This document shows positions 15,248 through 23,851 of a DNA stretch of 64,000 bases, in pieces (position 1 is the stretch's first letter; each line of letters begins with the position of its first letter). The notes under the pieces are model-generated. The model worked only from the letters and a program-made list of their open reading frames with translations. It searched no databases and was not told where the DNA came from. Source of the DNA: a virus. Location: the IMG/VR virus record IMGVR_UViG_3300050132_000084, positions 86,146-150,145 of that record. One strand, written 5' to 3'. The position numbers and the translations under genes are program-made.

Positions 15248-16056
15248 TATTGTCTGTTATTCTCATGATCATGAATAATTTTTGGTACAGGGTGTATGTT
15301 AACGGTAGAATTCCGTGGCATCAAAAATTCACGCTCGTGCGGTGTCTGTGATAATTGTTCATGATCTTCATGATTGTGGTCACGACCAACATACATTCCT
15401 TTTTGTCCAGCTTTCATATGAAAATCAATAATATGATGATGTGAAACACCAGCTACTTCTCCTGTACTTCTGGAAAAATTTGTAGCAGTCTCTTTATGTA
15501 ATGATGTAGATGTGAACGCTGGTAGATGCAAAATATTATCAGGGTGTTTAGAAGCTATAGCACCGGGATTGAACCCTGTACCAGAATAAGCATGAAAGTC
15601 TTCTGGTGCTTTATGCTTTTCTAATGCTGTATCCAAATTGAGTTTCTTTGTTACTGGTGTTCCGGCTAGATGACTTTTGAATAGATGTTTGTTTAATCCT
15701 TCAGATTCATCAGTGTAAGATGCAATAGCATTATGATCAGGATTGGTTTCATCAGCAGCACCAGTGTTCTGACTCTTATGCATCCTTGCACCTAATGCAT
15801 CAATATCGCCTTTATCATTGTCTTCTTTGTGCCAAGTATCCATTGGATTATCTTGCTTAACTGGTGCATCAAGATTCATGTTTAATTCAGGAAATCCACT
15901 GAAATCTTCTGATACAGGAGTGAAACACGATCCCTTTTCAAGATAAACACATGGTCTACCCTGACTATCAGATGTACCTTGTGTTGGTGTCATGTCCATG
16001 AATGATATATCTTCATTGACCACAACATTATTACGAAACTGTGAGAAGGTTTTCAT
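15208..16056 (-). CDS. ADP-ribosyltransferase, capsid-targeting-like N-terminus
   Basis: 282 residues. The C-terminal half (about 155-262) has the R-S-E class layout: FHAYSGTGF, then FTSTSL (STS at 183-185), a beta stretch IIDFHMKAGQKGMYVG, and E241-x-E243 (HEREFLMPRNS). T4 Alt and ModA use this fold to modify host RNA polymerase and other proteins. The first motif has Ser159 in YSG where active enzymes usually have Arg (YRG), so activity is uncertain. It starts MKTFSQF, like T4 capsid-targeting sequences, and is coupled (ATGA) behind the hub gene, so delivery with the DNA is plausible, as for Alt. Confidence 0.8.
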   Translation of the reverse strand: MKTFSQFRNNVVVNEDISFMDMTPTQGTSDSQGRPCVYLEKGSCFTPVSEDFSGFPELNMNLDAPVKQDNPMDTWHKEDNDKGDIDALGARMHKSQNTGAADETNPDHNAIASYTDESEGLNKHLFKSHLAGTPVTKKLNLDTALEKHKAPEDFHAYSGTGFNPGAIASKHPDNILHLPAFTSTSLHKETATNFSRSTGEVAGVSHHHIIDFHMKAGQKGMYVGRDHNHEDHEQLSQTPHEREFLMPRNSTVNIHPVPKIIHDHENNRQYHIWSAHVMENNE

Positions 16057-17426
16057 TTGTATTCATTTCCTGTAGAGTCTTTGGCTAATTCCATAATCAT
16101 CATATGTTTATCTAGTGTAATCTTATGACGTAATGCCGAAACTAGATATAATCCAGACAAATATTTATCTTTGGCTTCATTTGTGGTATCACTTGTGTCT
16201 TTTGGGCCAAGTTTAGGCATAGTGAAATTAACCACGCAACCAACTTCCATATCAGTATGACCGGGTACCGCAATCTCTATAACCAAATTTGTTATACCCT
16301 GCAACAACGATAATCTATTTTGTTGAACAGTTGGTGCTGTCTCATTCGTATTAGCTGATTGTCCATCATACAAACCTGTCTGTTGAATATTCTGAATTAT
16401 GTATGATTGAGGATTACTAAATTGGTATTTACTGAACATTGGATATTTTTCGACATGGGTATATGTGTCGAAATTTGCACCATAATCAAATTCATTATAT
16501 GTGAAACTTTTAGTAATCAGATTCAATGAAATCATCTGACTTCCATAATAACCTTCATTCGTATTTTTTAGTGTATTAAATTGTTTTATGATTCGAAATG
16601 ATTCAACAATGGAATATTCTCGCATGGTGTTTGGTTGTGTGTACTGAACACCATTTACCATAACATTTCCTGTCATATCACGGATATTTGATTGTTTGTA
16701 ATAATAATCACCACCAATCAAATTTTTTGATTTGAATGCATTAATAATACTGGAAATACTAGCGAAATAAAATTGTTTGGATGATTCAAAGAATAAGAAG
16801 TCTGCTGATTTAAATTTTGCTGATAATGCTTTAGCAGCCAACCATGACATACATTTTATTGCACCCCAACCCGGACTAGTGAATTTAACTGAGTTGGATG
16901 GGATGTCAGTTAAATTCAAATTGGTTGTATCACCAGAATCAACTAATCTTCCATCACCATTAGCCACAATATTTCTGGCTGTCATGATGTTCTCATAATA
17001 TATCTTTGTGGCTACATCATTGATATTGCCAGAATATGTTCTATATATCTTGTTTAATATGTCTGTGAATACTTCAGGTGAACAGAAGTGTAAGATGAAT
17101 CCTTGTGTTTTATCGTCTAATACTGTTACTGAGTCTGATACAGAATAAACTCGGAATGATTTGTAAATTGGAACACCCATTCCCGGAGTATCAACTTTTA
17201 CTCTTAAATATTCTTCACCTATCACTGGAAGATGTTCAATCACATTGATTGAATCTGAAAGCATGATATTGCCATACAAACATGGACTGAATATATCTTC
17301 CATGATGTTTAATTCAACCAAGAATGAAGTCAGGTCAATAGTTTTACCATTGGCCCCAATCAAGATTAATTCTTGTACACTTACTTCACCGGCAAATCGT
17401 ATGCCATTTTGACTTGTTGCTGCCAT
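16053..17426 (-). CDS. 27: gp27-like baseplate hub protein
   Basis: 457 residues (T4 gp27: 391). Early part ELILIGANGKTIDLTSFLVE, EDIFSPCLYGNIMLSDS and GEEYLRVKVDTPG forms the first hub/tail-tube-like domain; a mid part with WLAAKALSAKFKSADFLFFE and the late IEIAVPGHTDMEVGCVVNF match the hub layout of T4-like phages. It should join the tail tube to the gp5-like spike. It sits between gp53 and the ADP-ribosyltransferase in a late operon. Confidence 0.7.
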   Translation of the reverse strand: MAATSQNGIRFAGEVSVQELILIGANGKTIDLTSFLVELNIMEDIFSPCLYGNIMLSDSINVIEHLPVIGEEYLRVKVDTPGMGVPIYKSFRVYSVSDSVTVLDDKTQGFILHFCSPEVFTDILNKIYRTYSGNINDVATKIYYENIMTARNIVANGDGRLVDSGDTTNLNLTDIPSNSVKFTSPGWGAIKCMSWLAAKALSAKFKSADFLFFESSKQFYFASISSIINAFKSKNLIGGDYYYKQSNIRDMTGNVMVNGVQYTQPNTMREYSIVESFRIIKQFNTLKNTNEGYYGSQMISLNLITKSFTYNEFDYGANFDTYTHVEKYPMFSKYQFSNPQSYIIQNIQQTGLYDGQSANTNETAPTVQQNRLSLLQGITNLVIEIAVPGHTDMEVGCVVNFTMPKLGPKDTSDTTNEAKDKYLSGLYLVSALRHKITLDKHMMIMELAKDSTGNEYK

Positions 17427-17920
17427 TATTGATTAATCATCTGAGTGAATTCTTTTACGAATTCTTGAACCAAACTTGGAATGAGAATTTTGATATCACG
17501 CTTCTTCTCATTTTTTGCATCTTCATAGTCGTAGTTGGTTACTGATGTGGTTCCAACACCATTATCACAAATTAATCCTTGTGCATTAACATAGTGATGG
17601 ATTCCATAAATATTATTTATATATTTTGTTTGACAGTAAGCCAGAAGATTTTCATATGATAGTACCCAATCATAATATGGATTTATTATTCCATTTACAA
17701 TCAGGATAACCCAATACAGGTCTGGATCATTATAGAATTGATCTGCAAGGTATTCTGGTGTCTCACCATCATTCACAGTGTAAGAAGTGTAAATGACTGA
17801 ATTGGATTGTGCATAAGTTGTAGCTGAAACTCTACGCATGAAATCAGTTACTACTTGTGCTGTATTACCATCCAGTGTATATAGGATTTTCGGGAATAAG
17901 CTAAAATATGGGGTACTCAT
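17426..17920 (-). CDS. 53: gp53-like baseplate wedge protein
   Basis: 164 residues. TPYFSLFPKILYTLDGN, then the LysM-like segment YTVNDGETPEYLADQFYNDP and YWVILIVNGIINPYYDW, which is the signature of the gp53 family (T4: 196 aa, slightly longer). It connects baseplate wedges into the hexagonal plate. One base overlap with the hub gene. Confidence 0.85.
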   Translation of the reverse strand: MSTPYFSLFPKILYTLDGNTAQVVTDFMRRVSATTYAQSNSVIYTSYTVNDGETPEYLADQFYNDPDLYWVILIVNGIINPYYDWVLSYENLLAYCQTKYINNIYGIHHYVNAQGLICDNGVGTTSVTNYDYEDAKNEKKRDIKILIPSLVQEFVKEFTQMINQ

Positions 17921-17923
17921 AGA

Positions 17924-19072
17924 TTAATATCCATTATTAATATCAGCTTTTGTTAATGATGAAAGTTCACGGAATACAAGATTCATGGAAATTTCAGTAG
18001 CACTACCATCGTAAAATGAACTGAATCGTGTTCCATCACCATATTGAATATCACAAGTTTCTAATGCACAGGTAGCCATTTTAGGAAAGTTGGTATTCTC
18101 ATTACCATCAAAATATAGTTGTATCACGAATTCACTAGGGTGAATCATATACAAACTACCAGAAGATAATTCTGGATGCATGTGGTAGCGGAACGTCTTC
18201 AAAATATTGAAAATATTATCCGATTCGTCTTTACTCTTAGGCATGAAAGTATAATTAAATGAATGTCTACGGAATGACATATTCTTGAACAATACTTCAC
18301 GGAATGGGTTTATTGATTGACCTTCAGCTAATTGTGTAGCTGCTGTTACTTGTTCACCAGATACAGGTGCACCACCAAATTTAGCTGTCATGATAGCAGC
18401 GGCTTTACCAGCACCTACTGCCGATGCAGCAAGAACGGTAGCTTTCATGGCTTCTACAGAAATTCCTTCTTTAGTGGCATCCACAGCCGATGAACCACCA
18501 GATAATGCACCTATACCTGCACCAAGTTCGATATCAGCATATGATGCGCCGTAACTAACTTTTGGTGCATGCGGTAGATGGAGTGTGATAACATCTGATA
18601 TACGATATGTTGTATCAGGTCTCACAGCGAAATCAGCAACAGCCGCACCAAGTACAGCAACAGCCGCACCACCAACAACTTGCACAGCCGTTGCAGCTAG
18701 ATTACTTTTACCACCAGCAGCATATACAGCTTTACCGGCAGTTTTTCCTAATGATAAACCAGCTAGGCCACCCATTGCAGCACCACCAAGAACTGCGGCC
18801 CTACCCATTTTTGTTGGGTCTAATCTATTTTCTGAAGTGGTAGCACTTTGGCCCATTTTTGGATCAAGGTTGTCATTGGCGAATATTTGAGATTTACCAC
18901 GCATGTTAATAAAGAAGCACACGTAATGCAATTTATCTGGATCAGATGAAACACCAGTTGGATAACTCAAATTGTTGATATTGTAGTTTCCATGACTGGA
19001 TAATGAAAATTGTGATGTACGACCTTTGATCGTATTTGATTGTGTTGCTTGATTTGCTTTTGTTAATGCCAT
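17924..19072 (-). CDS. 48: gp48-like tail tube/baseplate protein
   Basis: 382 residues. The first 65 (NNLSYPTGVSSDPDKLHYVC, FFINMRGKS) and the last 140 (NPFREVLFKNMSFRRHSFNY, TFRYHMHPELSSGSLYMIHP, SEFVIQLY) carry gp48 features. Between them is a long Ala/Gly-rich segment (residues 85-225) that looks hydrophobic and may form membrane-like helices or a packing insert. In T4 gp48 caps the hub and starts the tail tube. A late-type box lies 28 bases upstream. Confidence 0.7.
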   Translation of the reverse strand: MALTKANQATQSNTIKGRTSQFSLSSHGNYNINNLSYPTGVSSDPDKLHYVCFFINMRGKSQIFANDNLDPKMGQSATTSENRLDPTKMGRAAVLGGAAMGGLAGLSLGKTAGKAVYAAGGKSNLAATAVQVVGGAAVAVLGAAVADFAVRPDTTYRISDVITLHLPHAPKVSYGASYADIELGAGIGALSGGSSAVDATKEGISVEAMKATVLAASAVGAGKAAAIMTAKFGGAPVSGEQVTAATQLAEGQSINPFREVLFKNMSFRRHSFNYTFMPKSKDESDNIFNILKTFRYHMHPELSSGSLYMIHPSEFVIQLYFDGNENTNFPKMATCALETCDIQYGDGTRFSSFYDGSATEISMNLVFRELSSLTKADINNGY

Positions 19073-19099
19073 GTCATTACCTAAGTAAGAGTATCTTAT

Positions 19100-19107
19100 T
19101 ATTTATC
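19100..19107 (-). promoter_or_regulatory. Late-type box GATAAATA
   Basis: Reads GATAAATAATAAG on the minus strand, 28 bases before the gp48-like start. The same GATAAATA with a TA/AT extension and AAG recurs upstream of 20439. Confidence 0.6.
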
Positions 19108-19116
19108 GGTAGAACA

Positions 19117-19569
19117 ATGGCATACGGCTCTAATAGTTATAAGGGAAAATATAAACCTGTCAATCCCCAAAAATACAAAGGTGATATAAACAATATTGTG
19201 GCAAGATCGTCATGGGAACGTAAGTTCATGGTATGGGCTGACAATACTCCCAATGTGGTGGAATGGCAAAGTGAAGAAACCGTGGTTCCATATATATCAC
19301 CAGTAGATGGAAAATATCATCGTTATTTTCTTGACTTCAAAGTGAAAATAAAGGATAATAAGGGAATATTGACAACGTATTTAATCGAGATTAAGCCAAA
19401 GTCCATGTGTAATCCACCAGCACCGGGCAAGCGTAAGACAAAAAGTTACGTGGAAGAAGTATGTCGATGGGGTGTCAATAAGGCAAAATGGGATGCAGCC
19501 CATGAACACAGTTTAGATCGTGGATGGAAGTTCATCATATTAACTGAGGAAAATCTCGGAATAAAATGA
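19117..19569 (+). CDS. 4: gp4-like head completion protein (nuclease fold)
   Basis: 150 residues, the same length as T4 gp4. MAYGSNSYKGKYKPVNPQKY, ARSSWERKFMVWADN, VVEWQSEETVVPYISP, YFLDFKVK and TYLIEIKPK give the restriction-endonuclease-like core D...ExK expected in the family. It finishes the head vertex so that tails can join. Start set at ATG 19117; longer in-frame starts overlap the divergent promoter. Confidence 0.85.
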   Translation: MAYGSNSYKGKYKPVNPQKYKGDINNIVARSSWERKFMVWADNTPNVVEWQSEETVVPYISPVDGKYHRYFLDFKVKIKDNKGILTTYLIEIKPKSMCNPPAPGKRKTKSYVEEVCRWGVNKAKWDAAHEHSLDRGWKFIILTEENLGIK

Positions 19570-19598
19570 TTGACTACATTAAAAATATCTGATATAAT
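19570..19598 (+). promoter_or_regulatory. Sigma70 promoter TTGACT-17-TATAAT
   Basis: -35 at 19570-19575, -10 at 19593-19598, 33 bases before the repeat-fusion gene. Confidence 0.7.
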
Positions 19599-19630
19599 GG
19601 TTGTATTGAATAATTACATTGGAGAAAATC

Positions 19631-20284
19631 ATGACAAACATTTCTGATAAGAAACAAAAAGTATATCAGTTTTTGAATGAAGAATTGAAATCTGGTCATG
19701 GTTTCACAGATGATGAAATTCATGAAATTTCTGATAAACTTGTTAATTTGTTCGTTAATCATGAATCATTTGATATAAATGTCAGTGATAGTGATCCAAA
19801 TGTTCGTGCAAATGTTGCCCAACACGGTAATGATTCACACAGAGATAAACTAATCAATGATAGTCATCCATATGTTCGTGCAAATGTTGCCATATACGGT
19901 AATGATTCACACAGAGATAAATTAGTCAATGATAGTGATCCAGATGTTCGTAGAATGGTTGCCAAATACGGTACTGATACACATCGTGATAAACTAGTCA
20001 ATGATAGTGATCCATATGTTCGTGAAAATGTTGCCCAACATGGTAATGATTCACACAGAGATAAACTAGTCAATGATAATGATTGGGCTGTTCGTCAATT
20101 GGTTGCTCAACACGGTAATGATGCACATAGAAATAAACTAATCAATGATAGTGATCCATCTGTTCGTGCAAATGTTGCCATATACGGTAATGATTCACAC
20201 AGAAATAAACTAATCAATGATAGTAGTCCATATGTTCGTCAAATGTTGCTACATACGGTAATGATTCACACAGAGATAAACTAA
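19631..20284 (+). CDS. Phage protein N-terminus fused to LRV-like repeats, frameshifted end
   Basis: 217 residues. Residues 1-50 (NISDKKQKVYQFLNEELKSG, FTDDEIHEISDKLVNLFV) look like an ordinary small early phage protein with its own sigma70 promoter and GGAG SD. From residue 51 the LRV-like units start without the usual MSKEF cap, seven in all. In the last unit one G is missing (AAATGTTGCT at 20241-20250 where other copies read AAATGGTTGCT), so the end reads MLLHTVMIHTEIN. Restoring the base extends the repeat frame to 20313. This is a gene fusion followed by a one-base lesion. Confidence 0.75.
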   Translation: MTNISDKKQKVYQFLNEELKSGHGFTDDEIHEISDKLVNLFVNHESFDINVSDSDPNVRANVAQHGNDSHRDKLINDSHPYVRANVAIYGNDSHRDKLVNDSDPDVRRMVAKYGTDTHRDKLVNDSDPYVRENVAQHGNDSHRDKLVNDNDWAVRQLVAQHGNDAHRNKLINDSDPSVRANVAIYGNDSHRNKLINDSSPYVRQMLLHTVMIHTEIN

Positions 20285-20291
20285 TCCGAAT

Positions 20292-20372
20292 ATGTCACCA
20301 CGATCAAACTTAATTCGATTTCGTGTGGATGACGAATATGACCTGTATGAAGTTATGAAAAACTACGAATAA
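20292..20372 (+). CDS. Possible remnant ORF, 26 aa
   Basis: MSPRSNLIRFRVDDEYDLYE and a short end, just before a terminator. No SD; it may be the 3' end of the gene into which the repeats were inserted. Confidence 0.35.
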   Translation: MSPRSNLIRFRVDDEYDLYEVMKNYE

Positions 20373-20373
20373 T

Positions 20374-20393
20374 AAAGGGGCTTCGGCCCCTTT
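20374..20393 (+). terminator. Rho-independent terminator with UUCG loop
   Basis: AAAGGGGC-TTCG-GCCCCTTT followed by T-rich sequence. Separates the early fusion gene from the late tail genes. Confidence 0.9.
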
Positions 20394-20401
20394 TCATTTT
20401 G

Positions 20402-20409
20402 GATAAATA
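20402..20409 (+). promoter_or_regulatory. Late-type box GATAAATA
   Basis: GATAAATATAAG, 30 bases before the start at 20439. Confidence 0.6.
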
Positions 20410-20438
20410 TAAGATACAGAATTAATCATTAGAGCAAA

Positions 20439-21044
20439 ATGGCAGACAAAGACGATATTTTCGCAAAATTAAAAGTTACCAAAGCAGAATTAAATAATAG
20501 CTTAGAGTGGTATAAAAGCGAAATACAAGCATTGAATCGTAGTACCTATCAAGTAAACACGTTGATGCGTGATAGACCAAATCGATTGGTGATGAATGCT
20601 ACTCCCGGAAGTGCATATCTTTTTAAATATAATCCAAAATACGCTGAGTCATTGAAATACTATGACGTTGCACCGTTGATATTCTTCTTGAATCGACATC
20701 CTGATCCAACGAAAGCCAAGACGAACTTCTATGGAATAAATATCCATTATTTAAATTACAACATGCGTCTTAATCTTCTGAAGAAATTATATACCATTGT
20801 CAGTAATACTTCATTCTCTGCAACAACAAGAATAAAGACAAGTTGGGAATTATTGAAAGGACTGTCTAATGCAAATGGACTAGGCTTAGAGAATTGTATT
20901 AAGCAGTACAGGTATGATCATATGGAATCACGGTTCTTAGAAATTCCACCATTGAATTGGCCTAAAGTTGCTATGTTACCAATTGAAGATTTCAAGAAAG
21001 CATCTAAACAGAAGGTTTGGTACGATAGTTCCTTATCAAGATAG
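20439..21044 (+). CDS. Late T4-like phage structural/head-tail protein, 201 aa
   Basis: Contains AYLFKYNPKYAESLKYYDVA, PLIFFL, FYGINIHYLNYNMRLNLL and a C-terminal RFLEIPPLNWPKVAML. The same order (a YxYDPK..LPYYD block, then G.N.HYL) is widespread in T4-like phages, where I recall it being labelled DNA end protector (gp2) at times. I could not confirm that name, so the role stays open. It follows a late box and precedes a tail tube-like gene. Confidence 0.6.
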   Translation: MADKDDIFAKLKVTKAELNNSLEWYKSEIQALNRSTYQVNTLMRDRPNRLVMNATPGSAYLFKYNPKYAESLKYYDVAPLIFFLNRHPDPTKAKTNFYGINIHYLNYNMRLNLLKKLYTIVSNTSFSATTRIKTSWELLKGLSNANGLGLENCIKQYRYDHMESRFLEIPPLNWPKVAMLPIEDFKKASKQKVWYDSSLSR

Positions 21045-21051
21045 GTAATCA

Positions 21052-21717
21052 ATGACAAGCACAGCATCATTCAGTATAAACGATTTCATGGCCTCAATGT
21101 CAGCTAATGGTTTGGCATGGGCTGATCGTTTTGAAGTGTCTATAACCACTCCAAAATGCCTCACAGGATCATCTTATGATGTATCCAAACTGGCATCCAT
21201 CCGTGCTGATCATGTTAGCTTTCCACCATTAACCATCAACAGTAAACGCTTACAAATATTTGGTGCAAGTGAACCACGACCACAATCATTAGATTACGGT
21301 GGTGAAAATGGATTGCAGATTGCTTTCTTGTTGGACAAGGATATGACCATTAAGAGTATGTTTGATTATTGGTTACAATCAATTGTGGATGTGGATAATG
21401 CATTGGTTGCATATCAATCACAGTATGTTACTACTTTAACAATTAAGCAATTAGATAAAAATAACAATGTGACATATTCTGTAGAGATTGATGATACATA
21501 TCCATTTGCTACTATGTCGATTGATTTGGACAATGCCAGTGGTAATCTACCAACACGGTTAATGGTAGGGTTTGCTTATCGTAAGTGGAAGAATCTTGGA
21601 TTACCGGCATTTGGACAGAATGCCTCACAATCTGCCAGAATTACAGATGTCACGGTTACTAAAATGGCACAGAATAATTCTACATCACCAGCGGATAATA
21701 CAACACATAGTTCATAA
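21052..21717 (+). CDS. Tail tube-like protein (gp19/gp54 type)
   Basis: 221 residues. ASFSINDFMASMSANGLAWA, RFEVSITTPKCL, HVSFPPLTINSKRLQIFG, the mid IAFLLDKDMTIKSMFDYWLQ and late MSIDLDNASG match the tube fold shared by T4 gp19 and gp54. The polar C-terminal tail is Ser/Thr rich. It could be the tube itself or the baseplate tube initiator gp54; the other main tube gene is not in the window. Confidence 0.65.
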   Translation: MTSTASFSINDFMASMSANGLAWADRFEVSITTPKCLTGSSYDVSKLASIRADHVSFPPLTINSKRLQIFGASEPRPQSLDYGGENGLQIAFLLDKDMTIKSMFDYWLQSIVDVDNALVAYQSQYVTTLTIKQLDKNNNVTYSVEIDDTYPFATMSIDLDNASGNLPTRLMVGFAYRKWKNLGLPAFGQNASQSARITDVTVTKMAQNNSTSPADNTTHSS

Positions 21718-21734
21718 TCCGCTGGATAATGTAA

Positions 21735-21917
21735 TTATTTTTCTAGACCATCCATCCTCCACTTTAGTTCATCATATACGGATTTATGCACCACTTCTTG
21801 ACAATGTAGAATTGCTGTGATATAATACCATTGTTTTTCATCAATATCGTGTGTACTATTTACAGAGAATCCACAAGTTGTAGTAAGATCAAGTTTTAGT
21901 GTTCCACTCTTTTCCAT
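21735..21917 (-). CDS. Small phage protein, 60 aa
   Basis: Last gene of the long minus-strand early operon. MEKSGTLKLDLTTTCGFSVN, then YYITAILHCQEVVHKSVYDE. Its ATG overlaps the kinase stop. Function unknown. Confidence 0.55.
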   Translation of the reverse strand: MEKSGTLKLDLTTTCGFSVNSTHDIDEKQWYYITAILHCQEVVHKSVYDELKWRMDGLEK

Positions 21918-22801
21918 TAGAATTCAACCCATGGATTACCAACAGAAATGACCTTGGGAATGCCTAGATCGTACCATGCGCATACCATAGCAGGACGGTC
22001 ATCAACACATGCCACAACATTGTAATACGGTGCCACAAACTCCCAAAACAGTTCAGTCTTAATGATACCATCTTTGCGCATATCACCTTCACTACGCATG
22101 AGTAGATCATCAAACACAATACTATTATCATAAAGCCAACTATGTGTTTCACTACGACAAACACTATCACGGCCACTCATGACGATCATTTTGTATCCAC
22201 GTTTCTGGAAATCCCAATACATTTGCCGAACAATAATATCAACTGAATCAGTACCTACTTTACTCCATTCAAAATGACCACGATTAGTAACGTGTGCTAG
22301 TGTACCATCTACGTCAAAAATAACTGCATCAGGTAGTGATGGATTTGGTGAATATCTACGGTATTTTCCAGCATCATAGAGATATTGAATCCACGATTCC
22401 CATTGTTTTTGAAGAACATCACGACCAACAGCAAAGTTACCTCGGAAACGATCACGATTCCATGCTTCTTCCAGTGTGATAGGAAATTCCTTAATACTGA
22501 CTTCATATCCAAGGGATTCACAGAATGTGGTCAATTCTTTGCGCGTCCTTGGATTCAGATTGGTATCAGAAATGATGACATCCAAACCACTAGAAACAGC
22601 AACAACAATTTTTTCTTTGTTAATTTCTGTTACACGATTTTCAATGGTCTTATTGAATTTATATTCTTTCCAACCTTTTGCACCAGTGAGTGCAAATCGG
22701 ACATCATCACGATTTATATTCACTGAACGAGATTGTTCTTTATCGTTGGCCCAAGTTGTTTTGCCACTGCCACTAATTCCTACAGTCAATGTACATTTCA
22801 T
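21917..22801 (-). CDS. pseT: Polynucleotide 5'-kinase/3'-phosphatase (T4 PseT type)
   Basis: 294 residues (T4: 301). Walker A GISGSGKT at 8-15, NINRDDVR after it, then the kinase lid with RFRGN..VGRDVL, and a HAD phosphatase domain starting FDVDGTLA (163-169) with SGRDSVCRSET and CVDDRPAM. It heals RNA ends by phosphorylating 5'-OH and removing 3' phosphates. Together with the RNA ligase 1 kb upstream in the same operon it can repair tRNA cut by host anticodon nucleases. Confidence 0.95.
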   Translation of the reverse strand: MKCTLTVGISGSGKTTWANDKEQSRSVNINRDDVRFALTGAKGWKEYKFNKTIENRVTEINKEKIVVAVSSGLDVIISDTNLNPRTRKELTTFCESLGYEVSIKEFPITLEEAWNRDRFRGNFAVGRDVLQKQWESWIQYLYDAGKYRRYSPNPSLPDAVIFDVDGTLAHVTNRGHFEWSKVGTDSVDIIVRQMYWDFQKRGYKMIVMSGRDSVCRSETHSWLYDNSIVFDDLLMRSEGDMRKDGIIKTELFWEFVAPYYNVVACVDDRPAMVCAWYDLGIPKVISVGNPWVEF

Positions 22802-23028
22802 TTAAATTCCCCCACAGTCTGTGTCCTAACCATATCCATGATGTTATGTTGAAGTTGAGTTGTTGGGCGATTTCTGAATGCGATATCAGCATCTACCCGC
22901 GCTCGATCCTCATCGCTAATTCCCGGCCAATGTGGAGCGTAAAAATAACCAGTGTCAACCAGAATTTGACCTTTATATGGAATGGGTTCTGTGGCACTCA
23001 AAGTGCATCCAGTCAATGTATATTTCAT
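22798..23028 (-). CDS. Small phage protein, 76 aa
   Basis: Begins MKYTLTGCTLSATEPIPYKG, overlapping its neighbours by four bases each side. Function unknown; the C-terminal half is polar and helical. Confidence 0.55.
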   Translation of the reverse strand: MKYTLTGCTLSATEPIPYKGQILVDTGYFYAPHWPGISDEDRARVDADIAFRNRPTTQLQHNIMDMVRTQTVGEFK

Positions 23029-23279
23029 AGTTCCACCTTATTTTCTTCAAACCATTTTTTGAGAGTCATGATACTAATCTTACCATATTCTTTAGTACCA
23101 AAAATAACGGATGGGCTAATTGCGGTGTCTTTCCATGTATGGTAGTTTGCTGGTGTTTTCTTAGCCCATTCTTCCAAATCAACAATTAGTTGTTCTTCTG
23201 ATTCATATTCGATAGGAATGGTTTTTGTATCACTCCATGTGTATCCATCAGTATCATTGAAAACTATCACGAGTTTCAT
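23025..23279 (-). CDS. Small phage protein, 84 aa
   Basis: MKLVIVFNDTDGYTWSDTKT, EYESEEQLIVDLEEWAKK, then VIFGTKEYGKISIMTLKKWF. Similar layouts occur in small phage families (strand, DG.TWS, SEE.L..DLE). No function known. Confidence 0.6.
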   Translation of the reverse strand: MKLVIVFNDTDGYTWSDTKTIPIEYESEEQLIVDLEEWAKKTPANYHTWKDTAISPSVIFGTKEYGKISIMTLKKWFEENKVEL

Positions 23280-23467
23280 AATGTATTCTCCATAAAGTCA
23301 ATGAAATCCTTGTTGCTGAATCCATATTCCTCATATTCAGCATACTGTTCTTCAGTTATTATAACAGGTTGTCCACCCTTTGTCCAGACTATTTCACGTA
23401 ATTCTTTTGCATTGATCCTACGCAATATTTTCTTTATTTCTCTAAGTTGTTCAATTTCTACTATCAT
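23276..23467 (-). CDS. Small phage protein, 63 aa
   Basis: Start placed at ATG 23467 (MIVEIEQLREIKKILRRI), which overlaps the stop of the membrane protein upstream by ATGA. Charged helix, then EEQYAEYEEYGFSNKDFIDF. Function unknown. Confidence 0.55.
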   Translation of the reverse strand: MIVEIEQLREIKKILRRINAKELREIVWTKGGQPVIITEEQYAEYEEYGFSNKDFIDFMENTL

Positions 23468-23628
23468 GATATCAAACTGACAATAAACGCCACAATGAAC
23501 AATGGTGGTGACAATACCCATTCGAATGCACTATGAATGGTGGATAATGGTTCAATATTCTTCCGGCGTGAAATGAAGTATCCAAGACTGATGACTGTGT
23601 ACAACAGTAATACAATTATCCATATCAT
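23464..23628 (-). CDS. Small two-helix membrane protein, 54 aa
   Basis: MIWIIVLLLYTVISLGYFIS is a membrane segment, a short polar loop follows, and SPPLFIVAFIVSLIS is a second. Coupled by ATGA to the gene at 23276. Possibly a membrane-active early protein. Confidence 0.55.
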   Translation of the reverse strand: MIWIIVLLLYTVISLGYFISRRKNIEPLSTIHSAFEWVLSPPLFIVAFIVSLIS

Positions 23629-23667
23629 GGTTGGATTCCAAAATGTTTATTGATTTGTTTTATGATT

Positions 23668-23834
23668 TCATTGTGATAGCATACCAACAGTCTTTATTTC
23701 TTTTGATCCATCAAACAAGCTGGTACATTCCTTCACGATTTCCTCAACGAAATGTTCCTCCCATTCCCATGCGTCACCTTTATGGCATTGATCAACAGCT
23801 TGATGATATGTTTTTCAAGTAGTTCCCATTTCAT
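23668..23834 (-). pseudogene. Small phage gene with one-base loss in an A-run
   Basis: ATG 23834 opens MKWELLEK; then the frame drifts. One frame over reads TYHQAVDQCHKGDAWEWEEH, FVEEIVKECTSLF and ends GMLSQ at 23668. The joined protein has a familiar phage pattern (E.F...IVKEC). An A appears missing in the run at 23811-23815 (T-run on the + strand). Confidence 0.55.
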
Positions 23835-23851
23835 AATTTTTGTGCGTGAAA

